This document shows, in pieces, positions 8,379-17,936 of a stretch of 64,000 bases of DNA. The DNA lies in NCBI RefSeq assembly GCF_016744155.1, contig NZ_JADGEW010000015.1, positions 33,669-97,668 of the forward strand, written 5' to 3'. The notes under the pieces are model-generated. The model saw only the letters and a list, made by a program, of their open reading frames with translations, had not been told where the DNA came from and ran no database searches. This DNA comes from Amphritea sp. (GTDB lineage: Bacteria; Pseudomonadota; Gammaproteobacteria; Pseudomonadales; Balneatricaceae). The position numbers and the translations under genes are program-made. Every line of letters begins with the position of its first letter. Position 1 is the first letter of the stretch.

Positions 8379-10904
8379 ATGATGTCGTTTTCTAAAAGCT
8401 TCAAAGGATGGTTTTCCGCAAAAGAATCAATTAAGTTATTAATGAAAAATAGATTAAAAAAATACTTATATAAAGTTGGACTGCTGTCCAAAGTTGAACG
8501 CATACAAATGCGGGCTTATTTTCTTGTTGAAACAAGCGTTTTTTTCGACCCTTGCTGGTATTTAAGTAAGAATCCCGATGTCGAAGTTTCTGGTATCGAT
8601 CCCATTACACATTATTTGAATCATGGCGCTCAAGAAAGAAGAGATCCTGGTCCGAATTTCGACTCACAGTATTATCTTACTCAAGTCTCTAATCTACCCG
8701 AATTGCAACGGCAGGTGGGCAATCCGTTGTTACATTTTTTAACTATTGGGCAGAAATCTGGCTTAAAGTGTTTTCCTCCAACAGGGTTGGATCTGGATTT
8801 AAATCAAACTGATGTTTCATCTATAGAGCAGCCGTCTTCAGTTGCGATAGTCATTCCAGTTTATAACGCTTTGGATGAGCTTCGCGCTTGTTTGCAATCG
8901 TTGATTGAGCACACTTATTTTCCTTGCAGGATTATTCTGATTGACGATGCAAGTCCTGATTCAAGGATTAGTTCTCTTTTGGAAGAGTTTCTTTCTTTTG
9001 ACCACTTTGAGGTTTATCGTAACAATTATAATCTTGGCTTCAGCGGGACGATTAACCGTGGTCTGGGTCTGGCGGGAGACAGCGATGTCGTGTTATTAAA
9101 TGCAGATACTGTTGTTGTGCCGGGGTGGTTAGGTCGCTTACGTGTTGCAGCTTATCAGCAATCTGACATTGGCACAGTTACACCTGTGTCGAACAATGCT
9201 GGGGTTTTTTCGGTTCCACACGCTGGCAGTAATGATTTACCTGTAAGCCTTTCAATTACTCAGACAGGGCGTTTGGTTAGTCAGAATTCGTTAAGGTATT
9301 TTCCGCAAACCCCTACGGGAAATGGTTTCTGTTTATATATTCGACGTGACTGTATGCAAGACGTTGGGGGATTTGATGCTGAAGCTTTTCCTCGTGGTTA
9401 TGGCGAAGAGAACGATTTTTGTATGCGTGCGCTTAAGCAAGGGTGGCGGCACATCATTGATGACTCTACTTGGATTTACCATGTGCGTTCCGCGAGTTTC
9501 GGTGAAGAGAAGACGGAGTTAATAAAAGCCGGGCGGCAGATTGTGGATGCTCGCTACCCTGACTACAGCTATTTGGTCAGAAAGGCCTTTTCTTCTGAAA
9601 AGATTTCTGCCATTCGTGAACGTGCCGCGCAGTTGTATCACACTGCTCATGACTCAATCGACCCTGTAAATCCAAGACCAAGAATACTGTATGTTATTTC
9701 AACGTTAACTGGAGGTACTCCTCAGACCAATGAGGACTTAATGAGCAGTCTGTCGGATGAGATTGATGCTTATGTACTTCGTTGTGACAGCAAAACCTTA
9801 AGTTTGCATCATTATTGTGGTGGGTATTATGAAGAGGTGGCTCGAGTCGTATTGTCCTTGACGATTCAAGCTTCAATACATCGTAGTGATGAGTATGACC
9901 AGGTTGTTAAAGTTTGGTTAGCTAAGTGGGCAATTGAGTTAGTACATATTCGCCATATAGCCTGGCATAGTTTGGGTTTGGTAGAGGTGACTCAATCGCT
10001 AGGTATTCCTTGCATATTTTCAGTCCATGACTTTTATAGCATTTGTCCGAGTGTAAAGTTGTTGGATAACCATCTACAGTATTGCGGAGGGAATTGTACT
10101 GCAGGACAAGGGGCCTGTGATTATGAGTTGTGGCCGCAAGATAGTTTTTCTGCTTTGAAACATACGCAGATTAAACCCTGGAAAACAATGTTTGAGAGCT
10201 TTTTGTTCAAATGTGATGGTTTTATTACCACCAATGTACAGGCAAAGTCTTTACTGCTAGAGCATTACCCTTACTTAAATCATAAACCTTTCGAGGTTGT
10301 TGAACATGGCCGAGATTTTAATTGTTTCCAGCAAGTTGCTGTGCCAATTGAGCCTTGTAAACCTATCCGGCTGTTGATCTTGGGTAATATTACTCCTGCG
10401 AAAGGCGGTTACTTGCTGCAAACACTGGCGGAAAAAGTGCCGTTATCACAGTTGGAGATTCATATTTTGGGTGATGTATCTCCGTTATTAAATTTGCCTC
10501 CGAAGGTGGTATGCCATGGCGAATATCAACGAGAAGAACTATGTCATGTTATATCTCAGATTAAACCTCATATTGGTGCAGTTTTGTCTATTTGGCCGGA
10601 AACCTGGTGCCACGCCTTAACCGAATATTGGGCGTATGGTATTCCTGTTATGGGATTTAAGTTGGGTGCTGTAGGACAGCGTATTGCTAGGAGTGAAGCT
10701 GGTTGGTTATTGGACTCGATAGATGTGCAGACCATACAGTCTACGCTTTTAAATATTGAGCAGTCCGACTGGCACAAAAAAAGGGAAGCAGTTATCTACT
10801 GGCAGCAAACGCAGGGTTCAGAGCAAACCTGTCAGGCAATGGCTAAACAGTACTGGGGATTTTACAAACGGGTGTGGTCCCCTTTGATCCAACGTAACGG
10901 GTGA
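8379..10904 (+). CDS. Bifunctional glycosyltransferase: WYL/NPD/HYL module, GT2, GT4
   Basis: This gene encodes 841 residues. Residues ~54-135 carry two tandem copies of the short module seen at the end of the protein at 810-2420 (FFDPCWYLSKNPDVEVSG...HYLNHGAQERR, then FDSQYYL...HFLTIGQKSG). The GT2 module spans ~150-390 with VAIVIPVYNALDELRACL, LLNADTVVVPGWLG and GYGEENDFCMRALKQGW. The GT4-like module spans ~425-840 with ILYVISTLTGGTPQTNEDL, FSVHDFYSICPSVKLL, LILGNITPAKGG and the donor-site region WPETWCHALTEYWAYGIPVM. There is a Cys-rich patch (YCGGNCTAGQGACDY) of the type found in some GT4 enzymes that resemble rhamnan or mannan synthases. AGG precedes the start by eight bases. It is one of two dual-GT enzymes in the locus and probably co-builds the repeat with the enzyme at 5436-7649. 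Confidence 0.85.
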   Translation: MMSFSKSFKGWFSAKESIKLLMKNRLKKYLYKVGLLSKVERIQMRAYFLVETSVFFDPCWYLSKNPDVEVSGIDPITHYLNHGAQERRDPGPNFDSQYYLTQVSNLPELQRQVGNPLLHFLTIGQKSGLKCFPPTGLDLDLNQTDVSSIEQPSSVAIVIPVYNALDELRACLQSLIEHTYFPCRIILIDDASPDSRISSLLEEFLSFDHFEVYRNNYNLGFSGTINRGLGLAGDSDVVLLNADTVVVPGWLGRLRVAAYQQSDIGTVTPVSNNAGVFSVPHAGSNDLPVSLSITQTGRLVSQNSLRYFPQTPTGNGFCLYIRRDCMQDVGGFDAEAFPRGYGEENDFCMRALKQGWRHIIDDSTWIYHVRSASFGEEKTELIKAGRQIVDARYPDYSYLVRKAFSSEKISAIRERAAQLYHTAHDSIDPVNPRPRILYVISTLTGGTPQTNEDLMSSLSDEIDAYVLRCDSKTLSLHHYCGGYYEEVARVVLSLTIQASIHRSDEYDQVVKVWLAKWAIELVHIRHIAWHSLGLVEVTQSLGIPCIFSVHDFYSICPSVKLLDNHLQYCGGNCTAGQGACDYELWPQDSFSALKHTQIKPWKTMFESFLFKCDGFITTNVQAKSLLLEHYPYLNHKPFEVVEHGRDFNCFQQVAVPIEPCKPIRLLILGNITPAKGGYLLQTLAEKVPLSQLEIHILGDVSPLLNLPPKVVCHGEYQREELCHVISQIKPHIGAVLSIWPETWCHALTEYWAYGIPVMGFKLGAVGQRIARSEAGWLLDSIDVQTIQSTLLNIEQSDWHKKREAVIYWQQTQGSEQTCQAMAKQYWGFYKRVWSPLIQRNG

Positions 10905-11257
10905 ACATGCTCGCTACTGAGGTAGTGAAAGCTGGCCCTGCCGCTGCTCAAGAAATATTAATGGTTGTTAAAGTTTACTTTCATGAAAATAATCGGCCGT
11001 AGAATCACTGTGGCTACACCTGTTAAAATAGGTGCAGTTTATTGCTTAGTTATATCCAAGGCTGATGTGATTTTTTTGCAAAATCGAGATTTCTATTCTG
11101 TTGACGCTAGTCTTATCTAAGTTGAAACCAGCAGGACGCTTAATTAATTTGAATATATTGGGATAACAAAGGCTTCTGCTCTCTAATGAGTGAAATTATT
11201 GCGGACTCGTGAGAATGCGTAGTGAATACTGAATTTGTCTGCTAATAGGAACTGAGC
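10905..11257. other. Intergenic gap with one tiny ORF, no recognisable gene
   Basis: This 353-base gap separates two glycosyltransferase genes. A 33-codon frame (10901-11002) starts with a GTG overlapping the upstream stop, or an ATG at 10907. It reads MLATEVVKAGPAAAQEIL and then VYFHENNRP. It matches nothing I recognise and may be a remnant left by cassette exchange. The rest is A+T-rich sequence without a clear terminator or RNA. The following gene has its own Shine-Dalgarno sequence, AGGA, at 11247-11250. Confidence 0.4.
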
Positions 11258-12520
11258 TTGGAAATTGCAATAGCCGCGATTGTTAAAAATGAAGCTGACT
11301 GTCTTTTGGAATGGATCGCCTATCATCGTGTTATTGGTGTATCTCATTTTTTGATCGCTAATAATGACAGTACTGATGAGACGCGGGATCTGCTACGAAA
11401 ACTCGCTGACATCGGTCTGGTGACGACAATAGATGTACCAACTAAAGGGGATGCGAAGCCGCAGCTGCCGGCCTATCAAAAACTGGTGAACCGGTGCCCT
11501 GAATCGATCGAGCTGATAGCCTTTATTGATGCTGATGAGTATATAACGGTGACCGACGATGCTGTAACCATCAACCCTGTGCTAGATCGATTGTTTGCTG
11601 ACCCAGAGGTTTCAGCTCTGGCGATGAATTGGGCGTGTTTTGGCTCAGCCGGTCAGTTGTTTCGGGAAGATGGGATGGTGATTGAGCGATTTACCCAGCA
11701 GTCATCTCCTAAGTTTACGGCTAACCGAAACTACAAGTCGATAGCCCGCCGTCAATCGATCGTAAACTTTATGAACCCTCATCATATCAACCTCTATGGC
11801 GGGCGCTATATTAATACGCTGGGTGAGTCACTGGATATAATTGAGAGTAAACCTGGAGTTACGCAGCGACTGGTCTGGGATCATCTGCGGGTTAATCACT
11901 ATGTAACTAAGTCTCTGGAAGAGTTCGTTCTCGGTAAATCAAGGAATGGTAGCGCCGCAACTAAAGGACGGAAGAAGCATAAACAGTATTTTGAAAGCCA
12001 TGACCGAAATGAAGTGTCATGGCATTATTCGGAAAAATTGCTTAAAGCGGTAAATGAGTTTCATGGCATTTTAAAATCATTATTGTGTCCTGACCCACTA
12101 GACTCTTCTGCGAGTAGCTATCTGAGTATGGCGGGGGAGCTTCGATTGGTCGCTTCTACTAAAAGCAGGCAGGTAAAGGGCTTAGGTGTCTATAAATGGC
12201 ATATAGACTCCCCATCGCATGAAGGCGTGATAGAGAATACTCAATTAGGCTGGAAGCTTACGGGCTGGTTGTTGACTGAAAACGCTGAAGATACTGCTTA
12301 TATTATCATTCAAGTGGAAAAAGGTTGTGAGTGGCGGGTTCCTTTAACCATTAAGCGTCCTGATGTTCTCAGGGAAATGTGTGAAGGGTCAATGTCTAAT
12401 CGTCATGACCTTTGCGGTTTTACATTTGAAATTCCGGGATGTTTCAAGACCGTTAAACTCTACGCTGAAATTGCTGATAGCAGAGCGTTATTGACAAAGT
12501 TAGTCATTCCAAATGCTTGA
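11258..12520 (+). CDS. GT2-family glycosyltransferase (Glyco_tranf_2_4 type) with C-terminal beta domain
   Basis: This gene encodes 420 residues and starts at a TTG with AGGA seven bases upstream; no better in-frame ATG covers the conserved N-terminus. It begins IAAIVKNEADCLLEWIAYHR, then HFLIANNDSTDET, the hallmark of the Glyco_tranf_2_4/GT92-like branch of GT-A enzymes. FIDADEYI is the metal/donor DxD-type motif. The catalytic region spans about 1-250. Residues ~305-420 look like a separate beta-sandwich that could bind substrate. It is flanked by other capsule glycosyltransferases and probably adds one sugar or linker residue. The sugar specificity is not readable. Confidence 0.8.
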   Translation: MEIAIAAIVKNEADCLLEWIAYHRVIGVSHFLIANNDSTDETRDLLRKLADIGLVTTIDVPTKGDAKPQLPAYQKLVNRCPESIELIAFIDADEYITVTDDAVTINPVLDRLFADPEVSALAMNWACFGSAGQLFREDGMVIERFTQQSSPKFTANRNYKSIARRQSIVNFMNPHHINLYGGRYINTLGESLDIIESKPGVTQRLVWDHLRVNHYVTKSLEEFVLGKSRNGSAATKGRKKHKQYFESHDRNEVSWHYSEKLLKAVNEFHGILKSLLCPDPLDSSASSYLSMAGELRLVASTKSRQVKGLGVYKWHIDSPSHEGVIENTQLGWKLTGWLLTENAEDTAYIIIQVEKGCEWRVPLTIKRPDVLREMCEGSMSNRHDLCGFTFEIPGCFKTVKLYAEIADSRALLTKLVIPNA

Positions 12521-12681
12521 TGCTGGTCGATTTACCTTGTTTCTTTAAAACCGTTTTTATTTTATTTTATTCTGCTGATGGTAATGATTTAGAACAAATA
12601 CATAAGCTGATAAGCTTTCATGCAGTGGTAAAATGATGGCTAATTATAAGTATTTAAAGCCAGTATTGGTGTTTATAGATA

Positions 12682-14805
12682 ATGATATTTGATTTGTCCG
12701 ACAAGGAAGGGGCTAGCTTTGATAAGGAGTCCTCTACATGGATTGTGAATTCTGTCCCTGCAAGTGTGCTTGTAAAGCCCGTTGATAACACTGAGTTTCC
12801 AACAGGCTGGGTTTTAATCCGCTCGATTCTCAAGAGAGAAGGCGTTGATTTTGATGCTAAATTGATAGTTAGCACTTCAATTTCTGATTCACTATTTGTA
12901 TTTGATCTTCCCGTCAGCTTAAAAGGGACTTTACTCGAAGTCATTTGTTTACCGGATAACATTACCAGTATTGAGTTCCAACCGATGAGTTCTGTTGGAA
13001 CTTTTAGGGTAGAGCCGTTTGAAATTATAAAAATTAGTTTTCTGGAGCGGTTGTGCAGGCAGTACTTTCGAGTTATATCAACCTATGTTGATCAGCCTTC
13101 TGATAGGGTTTATAAATCAGGCTTACACTGGTATACGCCTCTTTTAAACTTACAGAAGGCTTATACGCTGGCCAATGGATTTCGATCTTATAGCCCTACT
13201 GTCGCCTATCCCAACTGGATTGAACGATTTGATAAAGTCGATGCGAGAGATAAGCAAAAGATTAGGAAGGCCATTAGAAAATGGCCTGAGCATACCTCGC
13301 TGGATATCGTAGTGTTGGACTCCTCCGGCAGTATGGAGGCTTTGAAACTATCATTAAATCAGCAGCTATATGAGGGCTTTAAGGTTTGGACTCTGAGGGA
13401 GTGGCTTGCTGAACATCGATATTTGACTCGTTTGGATTGGGTTGTGTTCGTTGAAGACCACGTACAGCTTAGGTGTCATGCATTATTTTGGGTAAACTTT
13501 GAGATCAGGCGAAATGCAGACCTGGCAGTCATATATGCAGACCATGATCATCTTGATGAGTCTGGCACGCGGATAGACCCCGTGTTTAAGCCTGAATGGT
13601 CTCCTGAGTTGCTCTTTGCCACCAATTATTTAGGTGGTCTTATCGCTGTGAATTTGAAGTATTTATCTTCATTTGAATTCTGTGAGCATTTATCGCTTGA
13701 TACACTTGCCGTACATTGTGCTCTGATAACGAAACCTTATATCGATTCGGGTCATGACGTTAAACGTATTCCAGCAGTGTTGTATCATCAGGCCGTTAAG
13801 CCGTGCAATCAGGCACATTCCCTGAGTGTCATTAAAAATACATTTGATGAGCAGGGTATTTCTGCCGCTGTTTCTGACGAAGAGACGTTTAAAAAAGTTA
13901 TCTACAGGCCTGTCGGTAATCCGCTGGTGAGTATCATTATTCCTACCAGAGATATGCTTCACCATTTGGAACTCTGTGTATCCAGTGTGTTGGATAAAAC
14001 GATGTATTCTAATTTTGAGATTTTGATTGTAGATAATCAGAGTCTACAGGAAGAGACATCGGTCTATTTTGAAAAGATAGTTAAAGATGAGAGAGTCAGA
14101 GTCCTCTATTATGATTATCCTTTTAATTATTCGGCCATAAATAACTTTGCAGCGGCTCAAGCGGAAGGCGAAGTTTTATGTTTATTAAATAATGATACGG
14201 AAGTGATTACTCCCGAGTGGTTAGATATCATGCTGGGGCAGTTACAGCAGGGGAATGTGGGCGCTGTTGGCGCGAAACTGCTGTTTGCCAACGGAACAGT
14301 TCAGCATGCAGGTGATGCAGTCGGTCCAGGAGGCTGTGCAGATCACTTTCATTTAGGCATCGGTGGCAATGATCCGGGGTATCAATCCAGGGCTATTATT
14401 GCCCAGGACCTGTCCGCTGTTACAGCGGCATGTCTGCTTACTTCAAAATCACTTTTTGATCAATTGAACGGTCTGGATGAAGAAAACCTTGCTGTTGCAT
14501 TCAACGACGTCGATTACTGCTTACGCGTAAGAGAGTACGGTAAGCGTATCGTATTTACACCTTATGCACAGTTGTTTCATTATGAATCTGCTTCCAGAGG
14601 AAAGGACGATAGCCCCGTTAAAATCGCACGTTCTAAAAGTGAAGCTGACTATATGAGAAAGCGGTGGAAGCATATTATTAAAAATGATCCTTTCTATAAT
14701 CCTAATTTGAATTATTCACGGCCCGACTTTACGTTAAGTAATTCACCGCTGGTAGATAAACCCTGGCATAAACAATCAGGTTTTTGGCGTTTTAGCGGTA
14801 GCTGA
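12682..14805 (+). CDS. Glycosyltransferase with two GT-A-like regions, the first degenerate
   Basis: This gene encodes 707 residues. Residues ~1-120 look like a beta-rich N-terminal domain. Residues ~205-345 form a first GT2-like region; its YADHDHLDESGTRIDPVFKP and WSPELL motifs are usual for the leading half of this family, but the nucleotide-binding start (LDIVVLDSSGSMEALKLSL) is atypical. A canonical GT2 module starts at ~413 with PLVSIIIPTRDMLHHLELCV, LLNNDTEVITPEWLD as the DxD-type site, GAKLLFANGTVQHAG, and the FNDVDYCLRVREYGKR acceptor-side motif. This architecture is common in large O-antigen and capsule glycosyltransferases, including rhamnosyltransferases. It starts 161 bases after the previous stop. 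Only a weak ribosome-binding site is visible. Confidence 0.82.
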   Translation: MIFDLSDKEGASFDKESSTWIVNSVPASVLVKPVDNTEFPTGWVLIRSILKREGVDFDAKLIVSTSISDSLFVFDLPVSLKGTLLEVICLPDNITSIEFQPMSSVGTFRVEPFEIIKISFLERLCRQYFRVISTYVDQPSDRVYKSGLHWYTPLLNLQKAYTLANGFRSYSPTVAYPNWIERFDKVDARDKQKIRKAIRKWPEHTSLDIVVLDSSGSMEALKLSLNQQLYEGFKVWTLREWLAEHRYLTRLDWVVFVEDHVQLRCHALFWVNFEIRRNADLAVIYADHDHLDESGTRIDPVFKPEWSPELLFATNYLGGLIAVNLKYLSSFEFCEHLSLDTLAVHCALITKPYIDSGHDVKRIPAVLYHQAVKPCNQAHSLSVIKNTFDEQGISAAVSDEETFKKVIYRPVGNPLVSIIIPTRDMLHHLELCVSSVLDKTMYSNFEILIVDNQSLQEETSVYFEKIVKDERVRVLYYDYPFNYSAINNFAAAQAEGEVLCLLNNDTEVITPEWLDIMLGQLQQGNVGAVGAKLLFANGTVQHAGDAVGPGGCADHFHLGIGGNDPGYQSRAIIAQDLSAVTAACLLTSKSLFDQLNGLDEENLAVAFNDVDYCLRVREYGKRIVFTPYAQLFHYESASRGKDDSPVKIARSKSEADYMRKRWKHIIKNDPFYNPNLNYSRPDFTLSNSPLVDKPWHKQSGFWRFSGS

Positions 14806-14892
14806 CGTTTTGCCAGAGCTACCTCTATATGTACAAGGGTTCTATTGTATGGATCTGTTTCTTATCTAGGTTGATAACAAAAAGGTGTTTAT

Positions 14893-15804
14893 ATGGCACA
14901 GCAGTTTTGGATAGTTCAGGCAGGTGAAAACCCTTCTACTGATTTTTTTATCAAGCCTGAATTAAATAATGCTGAAGCATGTCATTTTCACTGCTTTGAG
15001 CGACCGCCTTCAACCCCGCCGGAGGCTGGCGTTTCATTAATCTTTGTTCGGTACCTGAGTCGAGCATGGGTGCGCTGGGTTGAACGTCACCGGCACCTTA
15101 TTAATGAGCTGATTTACTTTATGGATGATGATCTGTTTGATACCACGACTCATCGTGGTTTATCAATGATCTATCGCTGGAAGCTTTATTATAATGCACG
15201 CCGCTATAAGTCATGGTTACAATCTCAGAATGCCTGCTTGTGGTTATCGACCTCCTGGCTTGTGGATAAGTATCAAGACTGGCAGCCAACATTACTCAGT
15301 GCTAAGTCTCCCTATATCGCTTTAGATGAAGTGAAAACAGTATTTTATCATGGGTCTTCATCGCATATTGAGGAGATGCGTTGGTTATTACCGGTGATCC
15401 GAACAGTACTCGAAACGGATAGTTCTCTGGTTTTTGAAATTATTGGTGATCATAAAATAAGGCGCATGTTTTCTGCTTTGCCCAGAGTCAATGTTTTGCA
15501 CCCCATGAGTTGGGAGTCATACAAAGCTTTGATTAGTCGACCCGGGCGGACAATAGGGTTAGCTCCATTACTAGATAGTAGATTCAATCAGGCTCGATCT
15601 TTCACCAAGCTGTACGATATTACTCTGGCCGGTGCTGTCGGTATTTATGCAGATCATCCTGTTTACCAGCCAGTGATTAACCATCAAAAAAATGGTTTAC
15701 TCGTTCCAATGCATGAACAATCTTGGGTCGATGCGATACTTGAATTGAGTAGGCAGAGTGACACCCGGGAAGCGCTTTTGAAAGAAGCAAGGAAGAGTCT
15801 GTGA
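14893..15804 (+). CDS. GT-B glycosyltransferase (GT1/GT4-like), capsule locus
   Basis: This gene encodes 303 residues from an ATG with AAGGTG upstream. The N-terminal half has little in common with known families apart from alternating strands and YFMDDDLFDTTTHRGL. The C-terminal half has the GT-B signatures VFYHGSSSHIEEM, LVFEIIGDHKI, IGLAPLLDSRFNQARSFTKLYD and the loop AGAVGIYADHPVYQPVI, equivalent to the EA..G donor-binding region. The protein is short for GT4, so the N-terminal Rossmann half is reduced. Its stop overlaps the start of kpsC by four bases (GTGA), indicating translational coupling. It may therefore work at the reducing-end linker or on the first repeat sugar, although that is inferred from position only. 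Confidence 0.75.
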   Translation: MAQQFWIVQAGENPSTDFFIKPELNNAEACHFHCFERPPSTPPEAGVSLIFVRYLSRAWVRWVERHRHLINELIYFMDDDLFDTTTHRGLSMIYRWKLYYNARRYKSWLQSQNACLWLSTSWLVDKYQDWQPTLLSAKSPYIALDEVKTVFYHGSSSHIEEMRWLLPVIRTVLETDSSLVFEIIGDHKIRRMFSALPRVNVLHPMSWESYKALISRPGRTIGLAPLLDSRFNQARSFTKLYDITLAGAVGIYADHPVYQPVINHQKNGLLVPMHEQSWVDAILELSRQSDTREALLKEARKSL

Positions 15805-17795
15805 TTGGTTTTTTCTCTCTGGGTATAGGTCGTTTACGGCATCTGAATCAATTGCTAGAGCAATGCAGCAAGCAACTTTGGCTGGGAAGAAACAGTAAGG
15901 GACTTACAGCAATTGCCGGCTGGGGTTTGAAACCTACTACGGCTAAGGCCCGGCGCTTTGCTGCAAAATTTGAGCTGCCTTATATATCACTGGAAGATGG
16001 TTTTCTTCGCTCTTTAGGGTTAGGCGTTAACAACTCACCTATTCATAGTTTAATCGTCGACAAGACGGGTATCTATTATGATGCGACACGTCCAAGTGAT
16101 CTTGAATTACTTATCATGAAGGCGGATTTCTCTGAAGCAGATATTGTGAGAGCTGAAGAGGGTATAGAGTTGTTACGGCGTTATCGTTTGTCTAAATATA
16201 ATCATGCGCCTGACCTTCCTCCAAGTGGTTTGTCGGCTGAAAAGCGAAAAGTCCTGGTTGTGGATCAGACCCGCGGCGATGCTTCTATTGAGTTTGGTTT
16301 GGCCGATGCTAATAGCTTTGCCGCGATGCTTGAGGCTGCTTGTGTTAATAATCCAGATGCTGAAATTCTTGTAAAGATACATCCGGATGTTATTGCCGGT
16401 AAGAAGAAAGGCCATCTACTGACGATGGCTAAAGCGCGTGGCTGTACCTTAATCAACGAAGATCTATCCCCTTGGGCTTTACTTGATGCGGTGGATAAAG
16501 TTTATGTTGTGACTAGCCAGATGGGCTTTGAAGGCTTGTTAGCGGGTAAAAAAGTTTACTGCTTTGGTGTGCCTTTTTATGCCGGTTGGGGGTTAACAAC
16601 TGATCAGAAAACGGTGGCTCGCCGTAAGGTTGCCCGGTCGCTTGCCCAGCTGTTTGCTGCGGCATATTTGAGATACTGCCGTTACATCAATCCCTATACC
16701 GGTGTGCGGTGTGAATTCGAGCAAACAGTGGCTTTACTGGCAGATCAGAAACGGCAGCGAGACCAGTTTCAGGGAAAGTGGCTAGGCATCAATTTTGGCT
16801 ATTGGAAGAAAGGATTTGTTGCTTCTTTTTTGGGGGGAAATGCACAGCTTAAGTTCTCTAAAACGTTTAAGAAACAGTTTAATGATTCCTCTAAGCAGGT
16901 TCTTATATGGTCTTCTGATGAAAAAGCGGTAGCGGAGCTCAATACAGAGGGTAGCAGACTGTCTGTAAGTTATATGGAGGACGGTTTTATCCGTTCAGTT
17001 GGCCTGGGGGCGGATGCGGTTGACCCTCTCTCCTTAGTGATCGATCGTCAGGGAATTTACTACGACGCGACTGGCCCTTCAGATTTAGAAGTGTTGTTAC
17101 AAACCGGTAGCTTCTCTGAAGACCTGATACGGCGTGCGGAACAGTTACGCAAGCGGCTGGTATCCTTAAAAATGAGTAAGTATAACGTCGGTGCTAGCTG
17201 TTCATTGGCGCTACCTGAGGACCGCCGAATTATTTTGGTACCGGGTCAGGTTGAAACGGACGCATCAATTCGCAGAGGTGCGTCTGATATTAAAACTAAT
17301 TCAGAGCTGCTTTATGAGGTAAGACAGAAAAACCCTGATGCCTTTATACTTTATAAGCCTCACCCTGATGTTTTAACTGGCGCAAGATTGGCTGAAACTA
17401 ACAGCCAGAAGATGGCCCTGCACTACGACCTGTTGGTGACTGATATTGCTATGCCGACGTTGTTAGAGAGTGTGGATGAGGTGCATACGCTGACCTCATT
17501 AACGGGTTTTGAAGCGCTGTTACGTGGTATTACTGTTTATGCTTATGGATTGCCGTTCTATGCGGGCTGGGGTCTGACAACAGATCGTCATCACTGTTCT
17601 CGCAGGTCACGTCGAGTGTCGTTGGACGAAATGGTGGCAGCGACTCTGATATTGTATCCCGTATATGTTGATCCTGACTCGGGCGACCAGATCAACGTTG
17701 AGACTGCTGTTGATCTTATTGACCTGCAACGGAAGAAACCTATACGAACGACGCTCAATTCATGGGTATGGCAACGGGTTCGTAAACCTGAATGA
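15801..17795 (+). CDS. kpsC: KpsC, capsule beta-Kdo transferase with two glycosyltransferase halves
   Basis: This gene encodes 664 residues from a GTG start overlapping the upstream stop, close to the length of E. coli KpsC. Two homologous halves are easy to see. The first has YISLEDGFLRSLGLGVN, GIYYDATRPSDLELL and KIHPDV. The second has YMEDGFIRSVGLGAD, GIYYDATGPSDLEVLL and KPHPDV. Each ends in FYAGWGLTTD followed by a basic run. In KpsC the two halves (GT99 and GT107) make alternating beta-Kdo linkages, extending the poly-Kdo linker begun by KpsS on a lipid at the inner-membrane face. Here KpsC closes the plus-strand glycosyltransferase run, while kpsS lies 0.96 kb further on, on the other strand, rather than next to it as in E. 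coli. Confidence 0.93.
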   Translation: MIGFFSLGIGRLRHLNQLLEQCSKQLWLGRNSKGLTAIAGWGLKPTTAKARRFAAKFELPYISLEDGFLRSLGLGVNNSPIHSLIVDKTGIYYDATRPSDLELLIMKADFSEADIVRAEEGIELLRRYRLSKYNHAPDLPPSGLSAEKRKVLVVDQTRGDASIEFGLADANSFAAMLEAACVNNPDAEILVKIHPDVIAGKKKGHLLTMAKARGCTLINEDLSPWALLDAVDKVYVVTSQMGFEGLLAGKKVYCFGVPFYAGWGLTTDQKTVARRKVARSLAQLFAAAYLRYCRYINPYTGVRCEFEQTVALLADQKRQRDQFQGKWLGINFGYWKKGFVASFLGGNAQLKFSKTFKKQFNDSSKQVLIWSSDEKAVAELNTEGSRLSVSYMEDGFIRSVGLGADAVDPLSLVIDRQGIYYDATGPSDLEVLLQTGSFSEDLIRRAEQLRKRLVSLKMSKYNVGASCSLALPEDRRIILVPGQVETDASIRRGASDIKTNSELLYEVRQKNPDAFILYKPHPDVLTGARLAETNSQKMALHYDLLVTDIAMPTLLESVDEVHTLTSLTGFEALLRGITVYAYGLPFYAGWGLTTDRHHCSRRSRRVSLDEMVAATLILYPVYVDPDSGDQINVETAVDLIDLQRKKPIRTTLNSWVWQRVRKPE

Positions 17796-17936
17796 AAAGG
17801 TCGGTTCGAAATGATAATCCTGTTCTGCTAAGTAATGGGTTTCCTGAGAACTCTTCTTTCGCCTAATAGGATAGGTTTCTCGTATACTCTTATTTCTTGA
17901 GCTGCTTACTGTTGTAACATCAAAGGGATATTTATA

